Of a stretch of DNA of 64,000 nt, positions 1 to 8,611 are shown piece after piece (the stretch's first letter is position 1; every line of letters begins with the position of its first letter). The position numbers were made by a program, and so were the translations under genes. Below the pieces are notes generated by a model. That model did no database searches. It saw only the letters and a program-made list of their open reading frames with translations, and had not been told where the DNA came from. This stretch comes from Paraburkholderia sp. BL10I2N1 (GTDB taxonomy: Bacteria > Pseudomonadota > Gammaproteobacteria > Burkholderiales > Burkholderiaceae). The stretch lies in the NCBI RefSeq assembly GCF_004361815.1, contig NZ_SNWA01000001.1, forward strand, positions 4,154,001-4,218,000. The letters are read 5' to 3'.

Positions 1-252
1 GCACGACATGCCGTCACATCGACCACAAACGATCACCGATAGACGGACGGGATAGTCCCGACTGTATCGAGAGCACGTCGACCTATCTGTGCGTCCTCCC
101 ACACAATGCTCTGACGTGTCGTTGCACACTCGGGCACCGGGCTCGTGGCAACGCATATGGGTGCGCAGACGCACAAACTTCACAGCAGGCACCGGGCAGA
201 ATCCTGACACTGGGTGGAGGTACATCCGGATCATTCATACAGGGCGCCTGAG

Positions 253-1875
253 ATGATGCACCTCGAGACGACGCAAGCACCAGCCAGCGGTCATTCCGGC
301 GACGCAGAACCGGCCCTTTCCGGCACAGAAAAGACGATGTCATTCGGCAGGGGAAACCGGATCATCGGATCGATGGACTGGTTCTTGCCAGCTGTTGCCG
401 GGGTCGTCATGTTGGCCCTCTTCTTTCGGATCCCCACGCTTTCCTCCCGCTCGATCTGGATGGACGAGGCGTACAGCTTCTGGTTTTCGAGTCTCTCATG
501 GACGGATTTATGGACCAGGACGCCCCTCTATGAAACACACCCGCCCTTCTACTATTCGCTACTGAAGATCTGGATCGCGCTGGCAGGATCCTCGGAAGCC
601 GCCATGCGATCGCTTTCTGTCGTCGCGAGCCTCGCAACGGTGGCGATCACAGCCTTCGCACCACGCCTCATCGGACTCGGAAAAAGCTACGCTCCGGCAG
701 GCATCGTGGCGGCTCTGCTTGTGGCCTTGAATGACGGAAATATCGAATACGCCCAGCAGGCGCGGCCCTACGCGCTTCAAACGCTGTTCTGCACGATGCT
801 CATCGTGACTTCGTTGATGCTGTTGCGCCGTCTGCTCGACGCGCAACGCAAGACAGCACGGATTCGCGGCGCGACTCTCCTCTGCCTCTCGTCAGGCATT
901 TGTGGCGGCATCGTACTGTGGCTTCACAACACGAGCCCATTCATCATTTTCAGCAACTGGACGGCGATATTCGCGGCCATCCTGCTGTTCTCCCCCTACA
1001 AGCGCGAGGACATGCTACTCGCCGCCAAGGCGTTGGCCGTGGCCCTGCTGGTATGGAGCCCGTGCATCCCGATCCTGTTGATCGAGAGCAGAACCGTCGC
1101 AGCCGCATTCTGGATCACGATCTCGCCCAGAATGATCACATGGCCCTACACGCTGGCAGCAGGTGGCAAGTTCGCATTTATTCCCGCCGTCGTCGTGGCC
1201 TCTCTCGCGTGGCTTGCGATCTGGAGAAGCAGCAAGGCAATCGCCCTGTACCTGGCCACCATCCTGTTCATGCCAGTGGCCTGCATTTTCGTGCTGTCTT
1301 ATCTTTACACACCGATCTTCATCACACGCACCTTCGCATGGATCACCCCGGCTTTCCTGCTTCTGGTCGCTTTCGGCCTGTATCTCCCGGGGAAGATGAA
1401 GACTTTCAGGCTCGCCATCCTGGCCGTTCTCGTCCTCCTGTGCAGCGTACAGAGCATCACGTACCTTCGCTCACCCACCGAAGACCTGCGCGGCGCCGTT
1501 CGCTACCTGGCTGACAACTACCGCCCAGGCGACCTTCTGCTCATCTACCCGAACGAGCTGGAAGTCGGTCTGCACTACTACGCGCGTCAGCAGCCCGTTG
1601 AGTTCGACATTGCGGCGATACCGTCGCGCTACCCGGCTGTCGGGTTCAAGCGTCCCTATCTCGGCAGCAATAAGGGCGCGCCAGCGACGATCGAGAGCGA
1701 CCGCGTGGAAATCGACCGGTTGCTGGCTTCCCATCAGCGGGTATGGTTCGTCGGCGACTGGCCGGGCCTCGGCGGCAAGATGAATATCGTGAGCAGCGAG
1801 GTGTTTCGGCAGCGCGGCGCGCCCTTGTCGTCGGTCGAATTCATTGGACCGCGGGTCACGCTTTTCGACAGATAG
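253..1875 (+). CDS. GT39-family membrane glycosyltransferase (ArnT/PMT-like)
   Basis: Polytopic inner-membrane protein of about 540 residues, of the type that moves a sugar from a polyprenyl-phosphate donor to a periplasmic acceptor. The sequence shows an early periplasmic-loop acidic pair in WMDEAYS (D71, E72), an HPP motif (H96-P98) and a following QARPYAL segment, all typical of the GT39/ArnT group, then many hydrophobic segments and a soluble C-terminal tail. A GTG at 214 would add 13 residues; I prefer the ATG at 253, which has CAGGG about nine bases upstream. It precedes another large membrane protein in the same direction, so both probably serve glycan assembly or modification. Acceptor and sugar cannot be told from sequence. 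Confidence 0.72.
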   Translation: MMHLETTQAPASGHSGDAEPALSGTEKTMSFGRGNRIIGSMDWFLPAVAGVVMLALFFRIPTLSSRSIWMDEAYSFWFSSLSWTDLWTRTPLYETHPPFYYSLLKIWIALAGSSEAAMRSLSVVASLATVAITAFAPRLIGLGKSYAPAGIVAALLVALNDGNIEYAQQARPYALQTLFCTMLIVTSLMLLRRLLDAQRKTARIRGATLLCLSSGICGGIVLWLHNTSPFIIFSNWTAIFAAILLFSPYKREDMLLAAKALAVALLVWSPCIPILLIESRTVAAAFWITISPRMITWPYTLAAGGKFAFIPAVVVASLAWLAIWRSSKAIALYLATILFMPVACIFVLSYLYTPIFITRTFAWITPAFLLLVAFGLYLPGKMKTFRLAILAVLVLLCSVQSITYLRSPTEDLRGAVRYLADNYRPGDLLLIYPNELEVGLHYYARQQPVEFDIAAIPSRYPAVGFKRPYLGSNKGAPATIESDRVEIDRLLASHQRVWFVGDWPGLGGKMNIVSSEVFRQRGAPLSSVEFIGPRVTLFDR

Positions 1876-1994
1876 CCCGCATTTTCGCCACTCGACGAGT
1901 GTGCCGCACGCGCTCGTCCGGCGTCATTCGACCACGTCCATGGCATGCCAACGATGAATGCAATGGTGCCCGATCGCCCTAACCGGATTGCGAT

Positions 1995-3650
1995 ATGCGC
2001 GAATACATGAGCACGTTCAAAGAGGCATCCGCCGGTCCAGACTATCCGGCCTGTTTCGCCTGGCTTCTGGTCTTCGCGTGCGGTGCGGGAATACTGCTCG
2101 GCCCGATCGTCAATGGGCACGACACCTATCTTTCGTTTTCGCACATCGAAGTCTGGGTGAACGCCTTGAGGGCGGGCGATCTGGTTTCGGTCTGGACCCC
2201 TGTCGATGCCAACGGCTTCGGCTCTCCCATGCCGTTTTTCTACCATAAGCTTTTCAATCTCGTGGCCGCGGCGCTCACGATCGCGACAGACGACATCGTT
2301 ATGGGATTCCGTCTGAGTGTTCTGCTCTTCGCCGCCATCATGCTGTACGGCGTCTATCAGTGTGCAGCGAAGCTCGGTATCGACCGCACGGCCAGCCTCG
2401 TCATCGCCATCGCATGTGTGCTGTCGCCGTACTCGCTGATTTGCGTCATCGAACGCGGTGCCGTCGCCGAATTTTCGGCCAATGCGCTGGTACCACTTGG
2501 AATCGCCTGCACCATCGATCTGTTGAACGGCAAAAACAGGACGTGGTCGGCGCTCAAGGTATTCGCCGTCCTGATGCTGCTCCTGCTCGCTCACCTCGTC
2601 ATCTTCGTCGCCGCTGCCGGCCTGCTGATCCTGTGCGCGCTCTACCTGCTCGTGCGCTCCACCCGGACAGGCGTTGCGCTCCTCGTGGCGAGCGGCAGCG
2701 CGCTTTTAGTCTTCCTTGTGCTGGTCTATGTGCCGTTCACGGTATGGGGCAGTTACTTCTGCCCAGCTCAAGCCACGCTCCATGGCCTGCCTGCCGACAA
2801 TGCTGTTCCGCTCATACGGATCTTTTCTCCCAAGCCAGGATCGTGGTTTGGCTGGCCCATTCTTACGCTGCTAGCCGGACTGGCTCTTCAGATTCGCAGC
2901 AGGAACGATCGTTACGCTCGCGTCGTTTTGACGTCCGGCATCGCGGCTCTTGTGCTGACGTTGTTTATGACGCAGCTCGCCGCCCCCGTCTGGCGACTGT
3001 CGGCCATGTTCGATTTCGTGCAGTTTCCGTGGCGCCTGCTGTCGATCGCTACACCGCTGATGTTCATCGCGTTCGCGGGCATGATCGAGCAGCTTCGCCC
3101 GACCTGGAGACGGGTTGCGCAGATCGCACTACTCGCGGTCACCGTAGCCCATGTCGTCGGCAAGGTGGACGTGTTACAGCAGACTCATACCGCCATTCCC
3201 CTCGCTGAGCTGAGGCACGAGATCCCGTCCGCGGAGCCGGGCCCAGACGCCGGTGGCGAATACTTTCCAGCGCGCTATCAGGCAAGGCTGACTGCGACGC
3301 CCAACATCCCGTTCGTCAAGGCCAGCTCGATTCTTCCCGAGCCACGGCAACTGGTCGAAAGTCACGGAGGGTGTACGTTCGAGGGTGGTGCGCGGATTCC
3401 GTACTTTCGAAACCTTCGTATTCATGCAAACTGCGAATCAGCCGGCGTCATACGGGTGAACCAGTTTTCCACCCCTTTCCTTGACGTCAGCGCGGTCAGT
3501 ACCGAAGGCGCCATGTCGCAACCGGTTGCACAAACGCCCTTCATCGATCTCCCGCTAAACAGGGGAGACTGGACGATACAGGTCAGGGAACGGACCTGGA
3601 TCGAACTGGTAAGGATGGCATGGCAGCAAACACTGACGCGCGCTATTTGA
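1995..3650 (+). CDS. Large membrane protein, PTPS-related (6-pyruvoyl-tetrahydropterin synthase-related) type
   Basis: Predicted polytopic membrane protein of 551 residues with about ten hydrophobic segments and a soluble C-terminal region. The N-terminal loop after the first membrane segment has the pattern GHDTY, then H, W, and a VDANGFGSPMPFFY stretch, which resembles the PTPS-related membrane family (related to GT-C glycosyltransferases and YfhO-like proteins). That family's biochemical role is not well established; a role in surface glycan synthesis is inferred from the upstream GT39 gene and the glycan locus nearby. It ends 11 bp from the convergent GntR gene. An internal ATG at 2007 is an alternative start. 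Confidence 0.6.
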   Translation: MREYMSTFKEASAGPDYPACFAWLLVFACGAGILLGPIVNGHDTYLSFSHIEVWVNALRAGDLVSVWTPVDANGFGSPMPFFYHKLFNLVAAALTIATDDIVMGFRLSVLLFAAIMLYGVYQCAAKLGIDRTASLVIAIACVLSPYSLICVIERGAVAEFSANALVPLGIACTIDLLNGKNRTWSALKVFAVLMLLLLAHLVIFVAAAGLLILCALYLLVRSTRTGVALLVASGSALLVFLVLVYVPFTVWGSYFCPAQATLHGLPADNAVPLIRIFSPKPGSWFGWPILTLLAGLALQIRSRNDRYARVVLTSGIAALVLTLFMTQLAAPVWRLSAMFDFVQFPWRLLSIATPLMFIAFAGMIEQLRPTWRRVAQIALLAVTVAHVVGKVDVLQQTHTAIPLAELRHEIPSAEPGPDAGGEYFPARYQARLTATPNIPFVKASSILPEPRQLVESHGGCTFEGGARIPYFRNLRIHANCESAGVIRVNQFSTPFLDVSAVSTEGAMSQPVAQTPFIDLPLNRGDWTIQVRERTWIELVRMAWQQTLTRAI

Positions 3651-3661
3651 GGGGTGTCGTA

Positions 3662-4411
3662 CTAGCCTGTTATCGCCTTGATGACGTCATCCTGCAAGCC
3701 GCGAATGTGACTGATCATCGCGTTGCGTGCTTCCACCTTGTCACGCGACTTGAGCGCGGCGAGAATCGCAAGGTGTTCGACGTGATTCTCCTGCTGGCGG
3801 TGAAGATGGCTCGTCACGCGAAAGAGCCGCGCGTTCAGCCGCATCATCGCGATCATCTGGACGAGAACGGCATTGCCCGACGCCTCCGCAATCGTCCTGT
3901 GCAGCAGATCATCCAGTTCACGATGCTCGACTTCGGTATGCTTGCCGACCTCGAGCGCGTGAACCTTCGCTTCCAGCGCCTCGATCACCACGGGCGTGAG
4001 CCGCTGGATACCGAGGTCGATCGCCTGTGCTTCGAGTACTTCACGAACCCGCATGCTTTCGAAAAACTCGCGAGCAGACACTGTGCGCACCGCGAAGCTG
4101 CGCGCGTCGGCGCGCACCAACAGGCCTTCGCCGGTGAGCCGGATCAGCGCCTCGCGAACGGGTGTCCGCGACATATCCAGTTGGTCGGCGACACGCAGCT
4201 CGTTGAGCAGCGCGCCCGCCTCGAGCTCACGATCCAGAATCATCTCGCGCAAACGCCGGTAGGCGCGCTCGCCGAGGCTGGCAACGCGTGTTTCGGAGAC
4301 CGCTTCTTCTGTCTGCACGGGCAATGCCTCCGGCTGCCGTACCTCGCCTGTCGATTTCCGCGATGCCTTCTTCACGCCGGTTCCCGCTGCCTTGATTTCT
4401 GCTCTTGTCAT
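3662..4411 (-). CDS. GntR-family transcriptional regulator, FadR/FCD subfamily
   Basis: A 249-residue one-component regulator. After a basic, Ala/Lys-rich tail of about 40 residues, a winged helix-turn-helix occupies roughly residues 45-110 (LGERAYRRLREMI, then MSRTPVREALIRL, the standard GntR recognition helix region). An all-helical FCD ligand domain follows to about residue 240. It carries a D-x3-H (DDLLH) and later His residues (HVEHL, SHI), as in metal-binding FCD proteins. The start has GGAAAAGAGAA upstream. It is the last gene of a minus-strand catabolic operon, so it probably senses the imported substrate or an intermediate. The palindrome at 8525-8538 is the likely operator. Confidence 0.85.
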   Translation of the reverse strand: MTRAEIKAAGTGVKKASRKSTGEVRQPEALPVQTEEAVSETRVASLGERAYRRLREMILDRELEAGALLNELRVADQLDMSRTPVREALIRLTGEGLLVRADARSFAVRTVSAREFFESMRVREVLEAQAIDLGIQRLTPVVIEALEAKVHALEVGKHTEVEHRELDDLLHRTIAEASGNAVLVQMIAMMRLNARLFRVTSHLHRQQENHVEHLAILAALKSRDKVEARNAMISHIRGLQDDVIKAITG

Positions 4412-4447
4412 GATTGCGCGTAATTCTCTTTTCCGCCGGATCCGCTT

Positions 4448-5890
4448 TCAGATGACAGCAGTCCCATTTTTAACCTGCGATGTTACAACGTCCGGGCGAC
4501 CGCATCGCAGGAACTGTCCATGACCGGCCTGCCCCCGGAACTGCCCGTCCGCCCAGACGGTCACGCCTCGACTCAGCGTCATCGCGGGCCATGCACGCAC
4601 TTCGCGGCCCTCGTAGGGCGTGTAGTCGGCCGCATGGTGAAGCTCGTCATTGCGGATCGTACGTTCGATACCCGTATCCCAGATCACCAGGTCGGCGTCA
4701 CTGCCAACCGCGATTGTGCCCTTGCGCGGGTACAGCCCGTACAGCTTCGCCGCGTTCGTCGACGTGAGCTGCACGAAACGGTTGATGCCGATCCGGCCGC
4801 CTATCACGCCTTCCGAGAACAGCAGCGGCAGCCGGGTTTCAAGGCCCGGAATGCCGTTGGGCACCAGGTGGAAGCCGCTAGCGGCGCCATGCAGCATCTT
4901 GCCGTGCGGATCGTCGTAGTTAAAGGGCGCGTGGTCCGACGATACGATCGTGAACATGCCGTTCTGTAATCCGGTCCACACGGCCTGCTGGTTCGCCTTG
5001 TCGCGTGGCGGCGGACTGCAGATGCACTTCGCGCCAGCGAAGCCTTCGAGCGCGAGGTCTTCTTCGCTGAGGAAAAGATACTGCGGGCAGGTTTCCGCGA
5101 AGATCGGCAGACCCCGGCCGCGCGCCCAGTGAATCTGCTCGATCGCCTCCCGTCCGGAGACATGGACGATCAGAATCGGCACCTCCGTCACCTCGGACAA
5201 TGCGATCGCCCGATGGGTGGCTTCCCGCTCGACCAGCATCGGCCGCGAATCGCCGTGATACTTCGGCGCGGTGAGCCCGGCCGCGAGCAGCCGTTCGGTC
5301 AGCCAGCCGATGCAGTCGCTGTTCTCCGCATGGACCATCGTCATGGCGCCATGAACGCGCGCGCAGGCGAGCACGTCTATGATCTGGCGGTCCTCGAGCT
5401 TCATGTCGTCGTAGGTCATATAGACCTTGATCGACGTATAACCGTCCGCGATCAGTGCCGGCAGTTCCTCCTTCAGCACTGCCTCTGTCGGGTCCGACAC
5501 GATCAGGTGGAACGCGTAGTCGATCGACGCCTTGCCGGCCGCTCGAGCGTGATAATCCTGCACCGCCGCGCGCACGCTGTGTCCCTTGAACTGCAACGCG
5601 AACGGAATGACCGTGGTAGTGCCGCCGCACGCCGCGGAGCGCGTGCCGGTCAGGAAGTCGTCCGCCATTTTCGAACCGTCTGACGTGGGCTGGTCGAGAT
5701 GAACGTGCGCATCCACGCCGCCCGGCGTGACGAAGCGGCCCTTCGCGTCGATCGTCTCGCGGCCACTGGGCAGATCCCGGCCGATCGCGACGATCACGCC
5801 ATCGCTGACGCCGATATCGGCGGTATAAAGATCGGCCGCCGTGGCGATGCGCGCGTCGCGAATCACCGTGTCAAAGCTGGACTGGTACAT
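4448..5890 (-). CDS. Dihydropyrimidinase / D-hydantoinase-family cyclic amidohydrolase
   Basis: Metal-dependent cyclic amidohydrolase that opens hydantoin or dihydropyrimidine rings to N-carbamoyl amino acids; 480 residues, the normal family length. Visible binuclear-site residues are H62 and H64 in DAHVHLDQ, the lysine expected to be carbamylated at K155 in SIKVYMTY, Y160, a His in MVHAENSD, a His in LIVHVSG and the Asp in SSDHAPF. I start at the ATG at 5890, just before MYQSSFDTVIRDARI, because the upstream in-frame extension is unlike the family. It lies between the ABC permease and GntR genes. The true substrate may be a non-pyrimidine cyclic ureide or imide, since no beta-ureidopropionase is adjacent. 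Confidence 0.85.
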   Translation of the reverse strand: MYQSSFDTVIRDARIATAADLYTADIGVSDGVIVAIGRDLPSGRETIDAKGRFVTPGGVDAHVHLDQPTSDGSKMADDFLTGTRSAACGGTTTVIPFALQFKGHSVRAAVQDYHARAAGKASIDYAFHLIVSDPTEAVLKEELPALIADGYTSIKVYMTYDDMKLEDRQIIDVLACARVHGAMTMVHAENSDCIGWLTERLLAAGLTAPKYHGDSRPMLVEREATHRAIALSEVTEVPILIVHVSGREAIEQIHWARGRGLPIFAETCPQYLFLSEEDLALEGFAGAKCICSPPPRDKANQQAVWTGLQNGMFTIVSSDHAPFNYDDPHGKMLHGAASGFHLVPNGIPGLETRLPLLFSEGVIGGRIGINRFVQLTSTNAAKLYGLYPRKGTIAVGSDADLVIWDTGIERTIRNDELHHAADYTPYEGREVRAWPAMTLSRGVTVWADGQFRGQAGHGQFLRCGRPDVVTSQVKNGTAVI

Positions 5891-5933
5891 GTCGGTCACG
5901 CGTGTTTTCTCTGTGGTCAATGTGAGCGGGCTG

Positions 5934-6659
5934 CTACGCGCGGCGTGCGGCGAGCCGTGCACGCCAGCCGCCGCGGCCTGCATCGTGCGCGGCGTAGCCC
6001 CGCCCGTAGTAGGCTTCGATCCTGCGCTGGAAGAAACTCCACACCGTCGTCATCAGCAGGTAGTAAAGCGCGGCCACGACGAACAGCTCGAGCACCATGA
6101 AGCGCTCCTGGATGAGCTCCTGCGTACGCCGGAGTAGCTCCTCCATCGAGATCACCGACGTGATCGAGGTCGTCTTCAGCAGGCTGTTCACGCTATTGCC
6201 GAGTGACGGCACGATGAGCCGCATCGCTTGCGGGAAAACGATCTGGCGCATCGTCTGCACGCCGTTCAGGCCGAGCGCCTTCGCGGCGTTGGTCTGCCCG
6301 CGAGGCACCGCGATGATGCCGCCGCGAATGATCTCGGCGAGGTACGCGGCTTCGTTAAGAATCAGGCCAATCAGCGCGGCCTCGATCACGGAGAAGCGCA
6401 GCCCGACCTGCGGAAGCCCCGTGTAGAGGATGATCAGTTGCACGAGCAGCGGCGTCCCACGAAGAACCCATACGTAGAACGCAGCCGGCGCCGACAGCCA
6501 ATGCTTTCCAGACAGCCGCGCAAACGCAACCAGCGAGCCGAGGATAAGGCCGCCGGCAATCGCCGCGAGTGTCAGCCAGATGGTTTGAAACGCTCCGCCG
6601 ATCAGGTAGGGGCTGATCAGATAAGAGGCGAAACCGTCCCAGTTCCATCCCTGGTTCAT
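5934..6659 (-). CDS. Polar amino-acid ABC transporter permease (HisM/GlnP type)
   Basis: Inner-membrane subunit of a HAAT/PAAT-type importer, 241 residues with about five membrane spans. The cytoplasmic EAA loop is clear (NEAAYLAEIIRGG followed by VPRGQTNAAKALGL), which docks the ATPase. The ATG at 6659 has AGGAG seven bases upstream; a GTG one codon earlier is less well placed. The binding protein is encoded immediately upstream and the cognate ATPase is in the divergent operon at 12831. Only one permease is present, so the channel is presumably a homodimer. Confidence 0.85.
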   Translation of the reverse strand: MNQGWNWDGFASYLISPYLIGGAFQTIWLTLAAIAGGLILGSLVAFARLSGKHWLSAPAAFYVWVLRGTPLLVQLIILYTGLPQVGLRFSVIEAALIGLILNEAAYLAEIIRGGIIAVPRGQTNAAKALGLNGVQTMRQIVFPQAMRLIVPSLGNSVNSLLKTTSITSVISMEELLRRTQELIQERFMVLELFVVAALYYLLMTTVWSFFQRRIEAYYGRGYAAHDAGRGGWRARLAARRA

Positions 6660-6702
6660 CACTTGACTCCTGGCAGATTAATCAACGTCGTTCCCGCGGC
6701 AT

Positions 6703-7545
6703 TCACTTTGGCTGCGCGACGGCGATGGGCGCATCGAGTGGCTTGATGCCGTACCTCGCGAACAGCTTCTGATAGCTGCCGTCCTTCTGCATCTGGTCGA
6801 GGACGCCGACAATCGCGCTCGCGAGCGCCGGATTTTTGGCGGCAAGCGCGACCGGCGTAGGATGGATGCCGGACACCGCACGCGCAAAGCCGCCACGCTT
6901 CTGGTATTCGCCGGCGACCGCGTCGATCGAGACGACCGCGTCAACCTGCCCGGCCGCCAGTGCCTGGTAGGCGATCGAGAATGTGTCGAAAGTACGCAGC
7001 GTGAACGGCTTCATGCCACGCGCCGTCATGTCCTTGATCATCGCGCGCGCCTGTGCCTCCTCGAATCCGCCGATCTCGACGCCTACCGTATGCCCCGCGA
7101 GGTCGTCCGTCTTCGTGATCTTCAGCGGATTTGAAGCCGTGGTGGAAATGCTGATCGCCTGATTCTCGTACGGGATCATCTGCATGATGCGGGTACGCTC
7201 GTCGGTCACGAAAATACCGGTATTGATGACGTCCCAGCGGCCGCCTTGCAGACCCGGCACCATCGCGTCGAAATCGATCTTCACGTATTCGGGCGTGAGG
7301 CACAGACGCTTCGCAATCTCCTCGCCCAGTTCGATGCGCATGCCCTTCAGTTGTCCGGAAGCGTCGGTGTATTGCAGCGGCGGCAACGTCGGGTTGGTCG
7401 ACATGATCAGTACGCCTTGCTTGATCAGCGCGTCGGCGGGAATCGATGACGTGCACGCGGCAGCAGGCTGCTGCGCGGCCATTGCCAAAGCAATCGCGAG
7501 TGCGCCTGAAAACAGGCGCGGGCGGACGAACGAACGATAGGACAT
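6703..7545 (-). CDS. Periplasmic amino-acid-type substrate-binding protein of an ABC importer
   Basis: A 280-residue SBP_bac_3-type binding protein. It has a signal peptide (basic start, hydrophobic ALAIALAMAA, probable cleavage near AAA-C or just after). The mature part has the hallmark order GVLIMSTNPTLPPLQY, GMRIELGEEIAKRL, DFDAMVPGLQGGRWD and a TDERTR motif, typical of polar amino-acid receptors. The start ATG has GGAG with a six-base spacing. It sits between the DapA-like gene and the permease, so it defines what the locus imports, probably an amino-acid-like compound. The substrate cannot be read from sequence. Confidence 0.85.
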   Translation of the reverse strand: MSYRSFVRPRLFSGALAIALAMAAQQPAAACTSSIPADALIKQGVLIMSTNPTLPPLQYTDASGQLKGMRIELGEEIAKRLCLTPEYVKIDFDAMVPGLQGGRWDVINTGIFVTDERTRIMQMIPYENQAISISTTASNPLKITKTDDLAGHTVGVEIGGFEEAQARAMIKDMTARGMKPFTLRTFDTFSIAYQALAAGQVDAVVSIDAVAGEYQKRGGFARAVSGIHPTPVALAAKNPALASAIVGVLDQMQKDGSYQKLFARYGIKPLDAPIAVAQPK

Positions 7546-7571
7546 GAGATTCTCCAGGGGGAAAAAAGGAA

Positions 7572-8465
7572 TCAGGACAGCGTGTTTAGTACACCGAGCG
7601 CCGCGAGATCGGCGCGTAGCAGTTCACGATCAGCGGCCGGCAGCGGCAGACGCGGCGCGCGCGGCTCACCGGCTGGCAAGCCCATCATCGCGAGGCCGGC
7701 CTTGCTTGCCGACACATAGCGATGCCCGCCGACCCAGCGCACGATCGGCAGCATCTCGCGATAGATCGCAAGCCCCGCGTCGATATCCCGCTTGACAGCG
7801 GTGCATTCGTATAGCCGTGCAGACAGCCGCGGCAGCAGGTTCGAGCACACCGCCACCCAGCCTTGCGCACCGACACACATGGATTCATAACCAAGGATCC
7901 CCGCGAAAACGGTCATGCGGTCGCCGCACAATTCGACGATGTCGCGCACTCGCGTGACTTCAAGCGTCGACTCCTTGATGTAGTTGACGTTGTCGATGTG
8001 CGACAGGCGCGCGACGAGTTCCGGCTTCAGGTCAACGTTCGCCGTGGCCGGATTGTTGTAGATCATGATCGGCAGTTCGATCGATTCGCCGATCCGGCGG
8101 TAATGCTCGAAGAGCTCGTCTTCGGTCGGCGTGCTGTAGAACGGCGGAATCACCATCACCCCGTCCGCGCCGAGTTCCTGCGCTTCCCGCGAACGGGCGA
8201 TGGCGTCATCGGTCCATTCCATCCCCGTGCCGAGCAGCACGGGCACGCGGCCCGCCGCCGCTTCAATCACGGTCTGTGCCACTTCGATCCGCTCCGAGTC
8301 CTTTAGAGACAGGAATTCGCCCGTACTTCCGAGCGGGATGAGCCCATGAATCCCCTCTTCGATCTGCCAGTTCACGAGTTTGTGCAGGGCTGGGATGTCG
8401 ACGTGCTTGCCGTCGGCGGTAAAGGGGGTAATCAGGACGGTGTAGGTGCCGCGAAAAGTCTTCAT
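7572..8465 (-). CDS. DapA/NAL-family class I lyase or deaminase
   Basis: TIM-barrel enzyme of the dihydrodipicolinate synthase / N-acetylneuraminate lyase superfamily, 297 residues. Visible are the GSTGE loop (46-50), the catalytic Tyr in MIYNNPAT (Y136) and the Schiff-base Lys in NYIKEST (K164). Chromosomal lysine synthesis would not need this copy; the placement points to a catabolic role. A relative, pyrroline-4-hydroxy-2-carboxylate deaminase, sits beside a multi-subunit D-hydroxyproline dehydrogenase in hydroxyproline pathways, and here too the divergent neighbour is a dehydrogenase of that style. No hydroxyproline epimerase is present, so that exact pathway is not shown. First gene of the minus-strand operon; start chosen at the ATG before KTFRGTYTVLITPF. 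Confidence 0.8.
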   Translation of the reverse strand: MKTFRGTYTVLITPFTADGKHVDIPALHKLVNWQIEEGIHGLIPLGSTGEFLSLKDSERIEVAQTVIEAAAGRVPVLLGTGMEWTDDAIARSREAQELGADGVMVIPPFYSTPTEDELFEHYRRIGESIELPIMIYNNPATANVDLKPELVARLSHIDNVNYIKESTLEVTRVRDIVELCGDRMTVFAGILGYESMCVGAQGWVAVCSNLLPRLSARLYECTAVKRDIDAGLAIYREMLPIVRWVGGHRYVSASKAGLAMMGLPAGEPRAPRLPLPAADRELLRADLAALGVLNTLS

Positions 8466-8514
8466 CGTAGAGCTGGAATCCGGTTTTTTTTGAGAGCTTT
8501 GAAATTGCATATTG

Positions 8515-8538
8515 TTTGTATAGCATTTGTATACAAAT
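8515..8538. promoter_or_regulatory. Probable GntR operator in the divergent promoter region
   Basis: A perfect 14-bp palindrome ATTTGTATACAAAT lies at 8525-8538. A second half-site TTTGTATA begins at 8515, eleven bases before the matching TTTGTATA of the palindrome at 8526, about one helical turn. TTGTATACAA-like cores are typical operators of FCD-type GntR regulators. The site lies in the 146-bp gap between the divergent genes at 8465 and 8612, and a possible -35 (TTGCAT at 8505) sits just upstream of it, so binding would be placed to control both operons. The regulator is probably the GntR protein at 3662-4411; that pairing is inferred. Confidence 0.6.
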
Positions 8539-8611
8539 TTCGCGCGTCAAGCCTTTTCAAATCCCGGCACCCGTCTTGAAGCTTGCAAAGCCCAACGCAA
8601 CAAGGTTTCTG

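Noticed and set aside
1..252. Gene at the window start
   Set aside because: Short frames on either strand have no family features and no good ribosome-binding site; probably intergenic or leader sequence.
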